Shown here piece after piece: positions 1-7,730 of a stretch of 64,000 bases of DNA. The DNA comes from JBDTSW01 sp963758845 (GTDB taxonomy: Bacteria > Actinomycetota > Thermoleophilia > Solirubrobacterales > 70-9), in NCBI GenBank assembly GCA_963758845.1, contig CAVWWX010000002.1, positions 682,001-746,000 on the forward strand, given 5' to 3'. The translations under genes and the position numbers were made by a program. Within the stretch, counting starts at the first letter, position 1. Each line of letters begins with the position of its first letter. The notes beneath the pieces are model-generated. The model had not been told where the DNA came from, ran no database searches, and saw only the letters and a program-made list of their open reading frames with translations.

Positions 1-1
1 C

Positions 2-1252
2 TCCGTGGTCGAGTACCTCGACCACGCGGCGACGGTCGAGCACCTGCGCTCGCAGGGCTTCAGCGAGGCGAACATCCGTGGCTTCGACGCCTACAACGAC
101 ACGTTCGACCGGCTCCGCCGGGCTCTGCGCCACGGCCCCGCGGGCGACACCTGGCAGCGCCCGTCGCCCACCCGGCCCGAACTCGAGCGGATCCTGGGCG
201 GTGACAGCGAGCTGATCTCGATCCTCTTCGAGGAGTCGATCGGCGACGTCCTGGATCGCTACTTCGACGACGAGCGGCTGAAGGACGCGCTGTGCGGCCA
301 GGGCGTGATCGGGACCTTCGCGGGGCCTCGTGATCCGGGCACGGCCTCGATCCACCTCATGCACTCGCAGGGCGACCTGGACGGCCTCGGGCCGGTGTGG
401 GGCTACGTCGAGGGCGGCATGGGCCGGGTGTCCTTCGCGATCGCCCAGGCTGCGCTCGAGGCCGGAGCCGAGATCGCGACGGGCGTCGAGGTGGCCGAGA
501 TCGCCCCGGGGGAAGGGGTGCGGACCGCGAACGGCGAGTTCATCGAGGCGCCCGTCGTGGTCGCGAACGCCGACCCGAAGCGCACTCTGCGGATGCTCTC
601 CGCGGCCCAGCTCCCCGAGGAGTTCCACCGCCGGCTCGAGGCGTGGCGTGTGACCTCGCCCGTGGTCAAGCTCAACGTCGCGCTCAACCGGCCGCCCACC
701 TTCACCGCGGCGGCGGGTGGGACCGTCGACCCCTACAGGGCGATGGTCTCGCTCGGGCCGACGATGGACGAGGTCCAGGCAGCCTGCGACGCCGCCCGCG
801 CCGGCGAACCCGCCTTCGGCTTCGCCGAGCTCTACTTCCAGTCCGCCTACGACTCGTCGGCCGCACCCCCGGGCCGCCACGTGATGAGCGTGTTCGCGCA
901 GTACGCGCCCTACGAGCTCGCCGAGGGGACATGGGACAGTCGCCGCGACGAGGTCGCAAGCCTCATCTTGGATGGCGTCGCCCGCTCGGCCCCCGACATC
1001 CGCGATTGCATCGAGCGCGTGCAGATCCTGGGGCCGCCGGACATCGAGGAGAGGATCGGCCTCACCGGCGGCCACATCTTCCAGGGCGAGGCGCTCCCCG
1101 AGCAGATGTGGGACCGGCGGCTGACCTGGCGGACGCCGGTCGAGGGCCTCTACATGTGTGGCGCCGCCACCCACCCGGGCGGCTCGGTCATCGCCCTCAA
1201 CGGCCGCGGCGCCGCCGAGGCCGTGCTCGAGGACGCCAGAGTCCCCGCCTGA
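2..1252 (+). CDS. FAD-dependent oxidoreductase, phytoene-desaturase/PYROXD2-like, 5' end cut by window
   Basis: The reading frame is open from base 2, so the gene begins outside the window. About 416 residues are visible. The N-terminal Rossmann dinucleotide motif (GxGxxG) expected for this family is missing because of the cut; related proteins are about 520 residues. What remains is the substrate domain and the C-terminal FAD-contacting segment, with GAATHPGGSVIALNGRGAA near the end, which is the family's closing motif. Members are flavin-dependent desaturases or oxidases; the substrate cannot be told from this piece. It ends 10 bases before a convergent small gene. Confidence 0.85.
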   Translation, partial: SVVEYLDHAATVEHLRSQGFSEANIRGFDAYNDTFDRLRRALRHGPAGDTWQRPSPTRPELERILGGDSELISILFEESIGDVLDRYFDDERLKDALCGQGVIGTFAGPRDPGTASIHLMHSQGDLDGLGPVWGYVEGGMGRVSFAIAQAALEAGAEIATGVEVAEIAPGEGVRTANGEFIEAPVVVANADPKRTLRMLSAAQLPEEFHRRLEAWRVTSPVVKLNVALNRPPTFTAAAGGTVDPYRAMVSLGPTMDEVQAACDAARAGEPAFGFAELYFQSAYDSSAAPPGRHVMSVFAQYAPYELAEGTWDSRRDEVASLILDGVARSAPDIRDCIERVQILGPPDIEERIGLTGGHIFQGEALPEQMWDRRLTWRTPVEGLYMCGAATHPGGSVIALNGRGAAEAVLEDARVPA

Positions 1253-1262
1253 GCGCCCCGGA

Positions 1263-1394
1263 TCAGTGGATCCAGGGCGCGCGGCGGGTGCGGCGCGCCC
1301 GCTTGGCGCGGGAGCGGTGCTGCTGGGCACGCTCGCGCATGGCGCGCTCGTTTTCGGCGATGAGCGTGGTCACTAATGCGGGGTGGAGCTGCAT
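1263..1394 (-). CDS. Small basic protein, 43 aa
   Basis: A short reading frame starting MQLHPALVTTLIAENERAMRE and ending in an Arg/Ala-rich tail. I chose the start at 1394 rather than an upstream one because a full AGGAGG ribosome binding site sits 7 bases before this ATG on the minus strand. The sequence predicts one amphipathic helix and a strongly positive C-terminus. No function is recognised. It is divergent from the CGNR gene across a short promoter region that holds a perfect palindrome. Confidence 0.6.
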   Translation of the reverse strand: MQLHPALVTTLIAENERAMRERAQQHRSRAKRARRTRRAPWIH

Positions 1395-1430
1395 TGTTGG
1401 GCCTCCTGGCGTGTAACTGGTAAACGCCTG

Positions 1431-1471
1431 TTGACGGTGTTGCAACACCACTATACACTGTTTGACGGTGT
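1431..1471. promoter_or_regulatory. Putative promoter with embedded operator palindrome and direct repeats
   Basis: TTGACG (1431-1436) and TATACA (1452-1457) resemble -35 and -10 boxes with a short 15-base spacer. A perfect 14-bp palindrome GGTGTTGCAACACC fills 1436-1449 between them. The decamer TTGACGGTGT occurs twice, at 1431 and 1462, 31 bp (about three helical turns) apart. This looks like a repressor-controlled promoter for the CGNR gene; autoregulation is inference. Confidence 0.45.
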
Positions 1472-2037
1472 CTGAAACAACAACTTCCACCCCAAGCGAT
1501 CAGGGCGAGCCCGCCCCGGGCGCGCTCGAGCTCGTGCGGTCCTTCGTCAACACCCGCGAGCTGGACCCGGACATCGAGGAGATCGCTGGTCCCACGGAGC
1601 TCGCCGACTGGCTCCGTCGGCATGACATCGACCCCGGGGACGAGCTTTCCGATGACGACGTGGATCGCGCTCGCGCCTTCCGCGAAGTGGTGCGGGCGCT
1701 CCTGATCGAGCGCGACACCGGCAGCGTCGCCGCGACCACGATCGACCGCCTCCGCGCGGCGGCCGGGGGGGCGCCGATGCACGTCGAGGTCGGCAGCGAC
1801 GGCTCGCTCACACCGGGGCCGGCGGGCCGGGGCGTCGACGCGCTGATCGCGCGCGTGCTCGCCGCCGCGTCCGCGGCTCAGGAGACCGGCGAGTGGGACC
1901 GCCTCAAGGTCTGCCTGTCCGACGAGTGCCTCTGGGCCTTCTATGACCGGTCCCGCAACCGCTCGCGGCACTGGTGCTCGATGGACGTCTGCGGCAACCG
2001 CGCCAAGACGCGGGCCTACCGGGCCAAGCGGGGCTAG
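1468..2037 (+). CDS. CGNR zinc-finger protein with ABATE-type N-terminal domain
   Basis: About 189 residues. The C-terminal segment VCLSDECLWAFYDRSRNRS followed by WCSMDVCGNR is the CGNR treble-clef zinc finger: two Cys pairs and the eponymous CGNR. The N-terminal 120 residues are the helical ABATE domain (formerly DUF1470). Members are thought to be stress-linked transcription regulators in actinobacteria and their relatives. Two starts are possible, TTG at 1462 and GTG at 1468; neither has a clear ribosome binding site. The -10-like box lies only 10 bases upstream of 1468, so a leaderless transcript is plausible. The stop overlaps that of the convergent phosphoesterase gene. Confidence 0.85.
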   Translation: MSETTTSTPSDQGEPAPGALELVRSFVNTRELDPDIEEIAGPTELADWLRRHDIDPGDELSDDDVDRARAFREVVRALLIERDTGSVAATTIDRLRAAAGGAPMHVEVGSDGSLTPGPAGRGVDALIARVLAAASAAQETGEWDRLKVCLSDECLWAFYDRSRNRSRHWCSMDVCGNRAKTRAYRAKRG

Positions 2038-2636
2038 TCGCCGACGTCGAGCAGGGCCCCGTCGGGGCCGAGGTTGACGATGCGTGTCGGCCCCATGCGC
2101 GATTCGGCGCCCCAGCTCTCGTGAATGTGGCCGCAGACCGCCAGGCTCGGCTCGGACGCCTCGATCGCCTGGAGAATCGCCCGGCTGCCCAGGTGCTCTC
2201 CCGCCGAGGAGGTGTCGACGTGGCCGAACGGCGGGGAGTGGACGATCAGCACGTCCGCGCCGTCCGCGTCCTCCAGCATCACGGCCGCCTCCTGCTCGTC
2301 CAGGTCGAAGCTCCAGTCCCAGGGAGTCACGGGGACCCCGGCGCCGAGGCCCCAGAAGGACACGCCGTCGACCTCGGCGCCCTCGCCGTGAAGGACGGTC
2401 GCGCCGTCCCAACCCGCGCACGCGGCCCGCAGGGCCTCCTCGGTCTCGTTGTTGCCCGGAACGAGCAGCGTCGGGCGCCCGATCTGGGCGAGCGCCTCGA
2501 TCGTCGGCTCCAGGCCCGAGTGCACCGACGCGAAGTCGCCGGCGGCGATGACGACGTCGGCCTCGCCGCTGCGCTCGACCAGGCGCTCGGCGGCGCCGAG
2601 GTCGCAGTGGACGTCGCTGAACGCGAGCAGCTTCAC
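2034..2636 (-). CDS. Metallophosphoesterase, calcineurin-like, YfcE/MJ0936-type
   Basis: 200 residues starting GTG at 2636, read as VKLLAFSDVHCDLGA. The metal-binding blocks are all present in order: FSDVH (DxH), AAGDF (GD), PGNNE (GNxE), IVHSPPFGH and CGHIHES (GHxH). This is a compact single-domain phosphodiesterase fold of the type that cleaves phosphodiester or phosphomonoester bonds with two divalent metals; the substrate is not evident. The start overlaps the stop of the upstream lipoate ligase gene by four bases (GTGA), so the two are translationally coupled. Confidence 0.85.
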   Translation of the reverse strand: MKLLAFSDVHCDLGAAERLVERSGEADVVIAAGDFASVHSGLEPTIEALAQIGRPTLLVPGNNETEEALRAACAGWDGATVLHGEGAEVDGVSFWGLGAGVPVTPWDWSFDLDEQEAAVMLEDADGADVLIVHSPPFGHVDTSSAGEHLGSRAILQAIEASEPSLAVCGHIHESWGAESRMGPTRIVNLGPDGALLDVGD

Positions 2637-3394
2637 GGTGCCATTCTCCCCGCTTCGAGCTCCTCGGCGCGTTCGAGCACCCCGGGGTCGAGCTCGCCCG
2701 GCAGGAGCTCGGCGTCCCGCCCCAGCTCGGCCAGGATCGCGTCCTCGACGGCGTCCAGCGAGATCGGGCCGATCTCGTCCTCGATGCTGCCGACCGTCCC
2801 CGGATCCCAGCCCAGCGCCAGCGCGTCGTAGACCGCGACCAGCAGGTCGCGCAGCCGCCCGGAGTCGCCGACGACGATCACCCCCCCGACGTGCGCTCCG
2901 CCGGCGACGAGCCGCTGCCCGATGCCAACCAGCTTGACGGCCCCACGGGCGTTGACGCTCCACGCTCCGGGGCAGTACTCGCCGGGGACCTCGCCCACGC
3001 GGGCGTCGACGCCAAGCGCCGCGAGCGCGGCCGCCACCGCCTTCGCCGCGTCCTCGAAGCGCTGGTGCGTGGTGCGCGCCGGCGTCTGCGCGGGGATCGC
3101 GAGCGAGAAGGCCAGCGTGCCCTCGTGAAACGCGGCGGCCCGGCCCCCGGCCAGGCGCAGGACGGGCTCGAATCCGGCCGCTCTTCCCGCCTTCACGGCC
3201 GCCTCGAAACCCGGGCTGACGGCGTCCTGCTTTGAGAGCGCGAGCTCGGGACCGGGGCGGTGAAGGCGCAACGTCGGCGGGTCGACGCCGGCTGCGACGC
3301 GTTCGAGGATCGCCTCCGAGACGGCCGTGCCGAAGGCGGGACGGGAGGGGAACGAGTCGCGCAGGAGGCGCAGCGGTGGGGGGTCCGGGCTCAC
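2633..3394 (-). CDS. Lipoate-protein ligase family protein (BPL/LPL catalytic domain)
   Basis: 253 residues, GTG start with GAGGA a few bases upstream. Residues 80-97 (RLAGGRAAAFHEGTLAFS) match the lipoyl/biotinyl ligase core R-x-x-G-G-x-A-x-F-H, and K154 in AVKLVGIGQR matches the catalytic lysine block. Family members join lipoate or octanoate to the lipoyl domains of pyruvate and 2-oxoglutarate dehydrogenases and to GcvH. Whether this one is LplA, LipM or LipL-like cannot be told from sequence alone. It is the first gene of a two-gene unit with the metallophosphoesterase. Confidence 0.8.
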   Translation of the reverse strand: MSPDPPPLRLLRDSFPSRPAFGTAVSEAILERVAAGVDPPTLRLHRPGPELALSKQDAVSPGFEAAVKAGRAAGFEPVLRLAGGRAAAFHEGTLAFSLAIPAQTPARTTHQRFEDAAKAVAAALAALGVDARVGEVPGEYCPGAWSVNARGAVKLVGIGQRLVAGGAHVGGVIVVGDSGRLRDLLVAVYDALALGWDPGTVGSIEDEIGPISLDAVEDAILAELGRDAELLPGELDPGVLERAEELEAGRMAP

Positions 3395-3421
3395 CGCTCA
3401 ATCCTCGCAGGCGAGCGCTTC

Positions 3422-3437
3422 TACCCCATACGGGGTA
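3422..3437. promoter_or_regulatory. Palindrome TACCCC-N4-GGGGTA
   Basis: Six-base perfect arms around ATAC lie 28 bases upstream of the ligase start codon. The shape resembles operators of CsoR/RcnR/FrmR-family metal or persulfide sensors (TACCCC...GGGGTA). No such regulator is encoded nearby, so the assignment is only by motif. Confidence 0.3.
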
Positions 3438-3459
3438 TTTATGAGCGAACGATTGCATG

Positions 3460-3475
3460 TGTGACCACCGTCACA
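3460..3475. promoter_or_regulatory. Perfect CRP/FNR-type site TGTGA-N6-TCACA
   Basis: TGTGACCACCGTCACA is an exact match to the CRP consensus; the arms extend to nine perfect bases each (3457-3465 and 3470-3478). It lies 226 bp upstream of the Rpf-like gene and 65 bp upstream of the divergent ligase gene. Crp (Rv3676) controls rpfA in Mycobacterium tuberculosis and GlxR controls rpf2 in Corynebacterium, so cAMP control of the Rpf-like gene is the favoured inference. Confidence 0.6.
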
Positions 3476-3539
3476 CATATATCCGTAGAGCCTGCCACCC
3501 TTCCGCTCTCACTTCCCCGCCAGGCGTCACGACGGCGCC

Positions 3540-3684
3540 GCGGCTCGGTCCGAGCCGCGCGACGGGGAGCTGTTCTTCAACCGGCCGGCGCAAGCGCCGG
3601 CGAGACCGGGATGAGCCCTCCGCACGGCTCAAGCCCCCGGCCTCGCCCTGCGTGCGCGCCTCGCCACGGAGGTTCGACCAACGC
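3540..3684 (+). promoter_or_regulatory. Long structured 5' leader of the Rpf-like gene; riboswitch possible
   Basis: Three hairpins can be drawn: GCGGCTCG/CGAGCCGC (3540-3558), GCCGGCGC/GCGCCGGC (3584-3601) and GAGCC/GGCTC (3613-3630). Actinobacterial rpf genes often carry a cyclic-di-AMP (ydaO/yuaA) riboswitch in this position. I could not match its conserved core with confidence, so this is only a candidate structured RNA. Confidence 0.25.
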
Positions 3685-3685
3685 C

Positions 3686-4168
3686 ATGTCCACTCGTACG
3701 AAGCTGATCACCACCGCCGCCGCTGCCGCTCTCGCGGGGGCCTTCACCGCCCAGGCCACGGGCGCGCCCGCCGACGCCGGCGAGCGCGGCGGCGAGCTGA
3801 AGCTGCTCGACCGCCCGCAGGAGCGCCTGGAGCGGTCGATCGACGTGCACGAGCAGCGCCTCGCGGCCATCGAGCGCCGCCAGGAGCGCCGCCGCGAGGC
3901 CCGCGAGCCCGACTTCAAGCCGCCGGAGAGCTTCGGCGTCTCGCTCTCGACGCTCGAGGCCATCGCCAGCTGCGAGTCGGGTGGCGACCCGGCAGCCGTC
4001 TCGTCCGACGGCACCTACCGCGGCAAGTACCAGTTCGACTCGGGCACCTGGGCCTCGATGGGCGGCAGCGGCGACCCCGCCGCCGCGCCTGAGGCCGAGC
4101 AGGACATGCGCGCGGCGATGCTGTACGCGCAGGCCGGCTCGAGCCCCTGGCCCGTCTGCGGCGTCTAG
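3686..4168 (+). CDS. Secreted Rpf-like (resuscitation-promoting factor core) protein
   Basis: 160 residues. Residues 1-28 form a signal peptide with an Ala-rich core. Residues 36-75 are a charged, probably coiled-coil stalk (QERLERSIDVHEQRLAAIE). Residues 82-160 are the transglycosylase-like Rpf core: LEAIASCESGG with the expected catalytic Glu97, then YRGKYQFDSGTWASMGG, and paired Cys96 and Cys158. Rpf proteins cleave peptidoglycan glycan strands and promote exit from dormancy. The ATG at 3686 was chosen because GGAGG lies upstream and the signal peptide begins there. A CRP-type site and a structured leader precede it. Confidence 0.85.
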   Translation: MSTRTKLITTAAAAALAGAFTAQATGAPADAGERGGELKLLDRPQERLERSIDVHEQRLAAIERRQERRREAREPDFKPPESFGVSLSTLEAIASCESGGDPAAVSSDGTYRGKYQFDSGTWASMGGSGDPAAAPEAEQDMRAAMLYAQAGSSPWPVCGV

Positions 4169-4216
4169 AGACTCCGCCGGCCAAGCCCGAACGGAGTGGG
4201 TCTGGCGTTCACGGCG

Positions 4217-4250
4217 GCGCCCACGTCTGCCGATGGGTAGGCGTGGGCGC
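4217..4250 (+). terminator. 15-bp hairpin after the Rpf-like gene
   Basis: GCGCCCACGTCTGCC (4217-4231) pairs with GGTAGGCGTGGGCGC (4236-4250) around a GATG loop, 15 pairs with two G-U wobbles. There is no T-tract, so it may be a processing or stability element rather than a classical terminator. It covers one possible start (GTG 4243) of the next gene, which argues for the ATG at 4276. Confidence 0.45.
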
Positions 4251-4275
4251 GAGCGACTTCGTCTTGGTGCAGGGG

Positions 4276-4955
4276 ATGAGCGATACGCGCTCGACGCTGC
4301 GCCGCTGGAACGAGAGCCCGTGGCCGGTGGTCCGGTCGTGGACCGTCGGGGCCGCGATGGTGGCGGCGACGATGCTGACCGGGATGCTGGTCGTCGCCTC
4401 CGTCGCGCTGGCCGATCCCACCCCGCTATGGATCGCCGGGCTGACCGACCCGGCCGACCTCTGGAACGTGGGCGCGATCCTGTTTCGGAACTCCCTGGTC
4501 CTGGCCCTCCACGCCTTCGCCTGCGTCGCGGGCTTCATCGCCGGCGCGTCGCTGCCCCTCCAGGCCGCCCGCCGCGAGGGGCTCTCGAGATGGGTGCACA
4601 GAAGGCGCGCCCGATCGCGCTCGGCTGGGTCGTCCTGGTCACCTGCTTCTCGCTGATCACGCAGACCTACATCCTCGGCTCCGACGGCTCGACGATCGCC
4701 GCCCAGCTCGGCATCTCGCCCGGCCTCCTGCTGCTGACGGTGATCCCACACGCCCTGCCGGAGCTGATCGCGCTGTTCCTGCCGCTGGCCGCGTGGACGA
4801 TCGCCAGTCGCCGCGACGAGTGGAACCAGCTCCTGGCCGCCACCTTCGCGACCACCGCGATCGCGATCCCGATCCTCGTGGCCAGCGCGACCTGGGAGGC
4901 CTACGTCTGGCCGCTGATCCTGGAGCGGGTCGCACACCCTCGTTTAGGCCAGTGA
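4276..4955 (+). CDS. SpoIIM-like (DUF95) multi-pass membrane protein, single-base frameshift
   Basis: Two overlapping frames make one protein. The first part (4276 to about 4605) has two membrane segments, including GAAMVAATMLTGMLVVASVA and LFRNSLVLALHAFACVAGF. The second (from about 4590 to 4955) gives ALGWVVLVTCFSLITQTYI, then HALPELIALFLPLAAWTIA and a last helix. N-terminal RNS and the HALPEL block are typical of the stage II sporulation protein M superfamily, whose non-sporulating members have no settled function. Restoring one A near 4602 (CACAGAAGG) would join the frames, so a sequencing indel is likely. Alternatively the second frame could start at its own ATG (4590). Confidence 0.7.
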
Positions 4956-4956
4956 C

Positions 4957-5664
4957 CTAGTCCTCGGCGCCCAACAGCGCCTGGCGGAACACCCGCTTCT
5001 CCTCCTCGAAGAGGAACCCCCAGAGGTGGTCCCGCTCGAGCAGGGTGCGGCGCTTCGTCTCGGCCACGGCGGCGCGGGGCAGCGCCGCCACGCGCTGTGC
5101 CACCTCCAGCGAGCGCTCGATGACGTTGCCGTGGCTGACCTCGCGGACGATCGTCAGCTTCTTCGCCTCGCCCGCGTCGACGATCCTCCCCGTCAGGCAG
5201 AGCTCCTGGGCGATGGTCGCGGGAAGCACCGCGCGAGCCGCCGCGTAGCTGGGCGGGATGCCCTGCGGTAGCTCGGGGTAGCCGAACCTCGCGTCGGGCC
5301 CGGCGATCCGGATGTCGCAGAGCAGTGCGAGCGCGAAGCCGCCCGCCAGCGCCGGGCCGTTGACGGCGGCGATGACGGGGTACGCGCAATCGCTCACGGC
5401 CTCGAAGGCGAGTGTGCTCGTCTCGACCAGCAGCCGGCGGTTCTCGAGGCTTCCGCCGAACTGGCTGGTGTCCATGCCCGCGCAGAACGCCGATCCGGCA
5501 CCGGTGAGGACCACGCACCCGACGTCTTCGGCGGCGGACAGATCCGAGAAGGCGGTCGCGAGCTCCTGGCGCATCTCGATCGACAGCGCGTTGCGCTTCT
5601 CCGCTCGCGCGAGGGTGACGAGGGCGACCTCGCCGTGCCTCTCCGTCGAGATCGTGCCCGCCAC
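4957..5664 (-). CDS. Enoyl-CoA hydratase/isomerase (crotonase) family protein
   Basis: 235 residues, a little short for the 250-260 of the family. The oxyanion-hole segments are GAGSAFCAGMD and NGPALAGGFALALLCDIRIA, and FGYPELPQGIPPS carries the active-site region. Members hydrate or isomerise acyl-CoA thioesters, usually in fatty-acid or amino-acid degradation. The exact substrate is unknown. It is intact, unlike the second crotonase gene at 6863-7670, and convergent with the membrane protein gene upstream in the window. Confidence 0.9.
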   Translation of the reverse strand: MAGTISTERHGEVALVTLARAEKRNALSIEMRQELATAFSDLSAAEDVGCVVLTGAGSAFCAGMDTSQFGGSLENRRLLVETSTLAFEAVSDCAYPVIAAVNGPALAGGFALALLCDIRIAGPDARFGYPELPQGIPPSYAAARAVLPATIAQELCLTGRIVDAGEAKKLTIVREVSHGNVIERSLEVAQRVAALPRAAVAETKRRTLLERDHLWGFLFEEEKRVFRQALLGAED

Positions 5665-5700
5665 GCGGGCGATCCTAGTCAGCGGCCGGGGCGCGATGCG

Positions 5701-5898
5701 TCAGGCGGCGCGGCGCCGGGTCGAGTCCCTGGCGCCGCCAAGGTTCCGCGTGACGCGGATCTCGCCGATCGGGTCGGCCTCCAGGAGATCCGGCTGGAAC
5801 TTCCTGATCTGGTCGACGAGGCAGTACGGGCACGAGCACTCGGGTTGCGAGATCCCGGTGTGCGGGCAACAAGAAGGGTCGGAGCTCTCGATCCGCAT
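5701..5898 (-). CDS. Small Cys-rich protein, 65 aa
   Basis: Begins MRIESSDPSCCPHTGISQPE and contains a cluster of Cys and His (SCCPH, then CSCPYCLVDQ) compatible with one metal site. It is divergent from the HD-domain gene. No clear ribosome binding site is visible and I recognise no family. It could be a chance frame, but the Cys/His spacing and the position between two real genes favour a genuine small zinc protein. Confidence 0.45.
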   Translation of the reverse strand: MRIESSDPSCCPHTGISQPECSCPYCLVDQIRKFQPDLLEADPIGEIRVTRNLGGARDSTRRRAA

Positions 5899-5968
5899 TC
5901 GCAGGCGCGAAGGTAATGCCTCCGGCGGGCGGAAAAACCGGCTCCGGCGCTCATGCGAGACTCGCGGT

Positions 5969-6853
5969 ATGGCCGACGGCGAGCGCGAAGCAGAGGACGA
6001 AGCGGAGGAGGAGGGGCGCGCCGCGGGCGCCGCCGGGCCCGGCGAGCTGGGCCGCAGGCCGGCCGACGCGATCGCTCCCGCGGCCGTGCGCGCCCCGACC
6101 CGGGGCAACCGCAGGCTCGAGGCGCTGATCGACGGCGCCAACGGCGACCCCGAGGTGCGGGCCTGGTGGCACATGGCGCAGATCACCTCGGAGCGGCTCG
6201 GCATGTCCGACCACTCCTGGGTCCACATCCAGATCGTGCTCAACATCGCGCTCCGTCTGATGCGCCTGCTGGTGAAGGCCGGGGTCCAGCCGGCTCTCGT
6301 CAGCGACCATGGCATGCGCGACCGCGACGCCGAGGTGGTCGTGGCCGGCGGCGCTCTCTTCCACGACGTGGGGATGTCGATCCACCGCGCCGACCACGAG
6401 GCCTTCAGCCTGTTCCTCGCCGAGCGCAAGCTCCGCGAGCTCCTGGCGGACGCCTACAGCGAGCCCGATCGGACCGTCGTCGTCTCCGAGGTCCTGCACA
6501 CGATCATCGGACACCGCCGCCGCGGCGAGCCCTACACGGTCGAGGCGGGCGTGGTGCGCGTGGCCGACGCGCTCGACATGGCCCAGGGGCGCTCGCGCCT
6601 GCCCGTCGACGCCGGCCGCCTGGGCATCCACTCCATCTCCGCGGCGGCGGTCGACGACGTCAACATCTCGGCCGGAGCCGAGCGCGCGGTCCAGATCGAG
6701 ATCAAGATGAACAACTCGGCGGGGATCTTCCAGGTGGACGACCTGCTGGCGACCAAGCTCCGCGGCACCCCCCTCGAGGAACACGTGGAGGTGGTCGCCT
6801 CGATCGAGGGGGATACGGAGAAGCGGCTGCTGACGGAGTTCCGGATCGGCTAG
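5969..6853 (+). CDS. HD-domain metal-dependent phosphohydrolase
   Basis: 294 residues from the ATG at 5969. Residues 1-30 are an acidic, low-complexity tail. The HD fold follows, with FHDVGMSIHRADH (His132-Asp133), IIGHRRRG and VADALDMAQGRSRLP. The last 80 residues are a small alpha/beta domain ending EKRLLTEFRIG. HD proteins hydrolyse nucleotides or cyclic nucleotides with a divalent metal; the substrate here is not evident. An upstream extension of the frame is the antisense shadow of the crotonase and was left out. Confidence 0.8.
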   Translation: MADGEREAEDEAEEEGRAAGAAGPGELGRRPADAIAPAAVRAPTRGNRRLEALIDGANGDPEVRAWWHMAQITSERLGMSDHSWVHIQIVLNIALRLMRLLVKAGVQPALVSDHGMRDRDAEVVVAGGALFHDVGMSIHRADHEAFSLFLAERKLRELLADAYSEPDRTVVVSEVLHTIIGHRRRGEPYTVEAGVVRVADALDMAQGRSRLPVDAGRLGIHSISAAAVDDVNISAGAERAVQIEIKMNNSAGIFQVDDLLATKLRGTPLEEHVEVVASIEGDTEKRLLTEFRIG

Positions 6854-6862
6854 GGCAGGCGC

Positions 6863-7670
6863 CTAGACCCCCGCGCCTGCACCCCCACGCCCCTCGCCTC
6901 CGGCGAAACGCGCCGCGCCGAGGACGCCGGTGGCGACCGAATCGCGGCCCAGCCGCTCCTCCAGGGCGAGCCCCTCCTCGAGGGGGAGGCCGGCGCCCTC
7001 GATCGCGGCCAGCCGGTCGGAGAGCATCGTGGGCTGGGGGAACGACGCGAGGCCCTCGGCGATCTCCAGCGCTCGATCGAGGTGCGCGCCCTCGCCCACT
7101 ACCTCGTTCAGGAGCCCCCACTCGAGCGCCTCGCCGGCCTCGACGATGCGGCCGGTCAGGATCAGCTCGAGCGCCCGGCCCATGCCGACGACCAGGGGCA
7201 GTCGCTGTGTGCCGCCGTCGATCAGCGGCACTCCCCAGCGCCGTTCGGGGTAGCCCAGCCGGGCGGTAGGGGTCGCGACACGCAGGTCGCACCAGAGGGC
7301 CAGCTCCAGGCCACCCGCCAAACACCAGCCGGAGATCGCGGCGATCGTGGGCTTGGCCGAGGTGATGCGCGTGAAGCCCATCGGCCCGTCGGGCACCCCG
7401 TCCAGCCACTCGTCCACGGCCGCCTCTGGGATCGTCGCCGGTGAACGCGGCGCCCCGCTCCGCCACGGCCTTCAGGTCGGCGCCGGCGCAGAATGCCTCC
7501 GGGCCCTCGCCCGTCACAACCAGGACGCGGGCGTCATCGTCGGCCTCGAAGCGCCGGTAGCCCTCGAGCAACTCGGCGGCCGTATCGGCGTCGACCGCGT
7601 TGCGGCGCTCACGCCTGGTGATCGTGATCACCGCTGCCGCCCCGGTTCGCTCGTAGCTCGTCTTGGCCAT
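6863..7670 (-). CDS. Enoyl-CoA hydratase/isomerase, single-base frameshift
   Basis: The first part (7670 to about 7428) reads MAKTSYERTGAAAVITITRR and GEGPEAFCAGADLKAVAERG; the second (about 7428 to 6863) continues DEWLDGVPDGPMGFTRITSA, then GWCLAGGLELALWCDLRVA and GYPERRWGVPLIDGGTQRLP. Together they form a normal 268-residue crotonase with both oxyanion-hole loops. Removing one A from CCCAGAGGCGG on the minus strand restores the frame. I infer a sequencing indel; a recent pseudogene is the alternative. Confidence 0.8.
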
Positions 7671-7730
7671 CCGGGCTGACTCTATGCGCCGCGGTCAGGA
7701 GACATCCGCCGATCCTCGATAATCCCGTGG

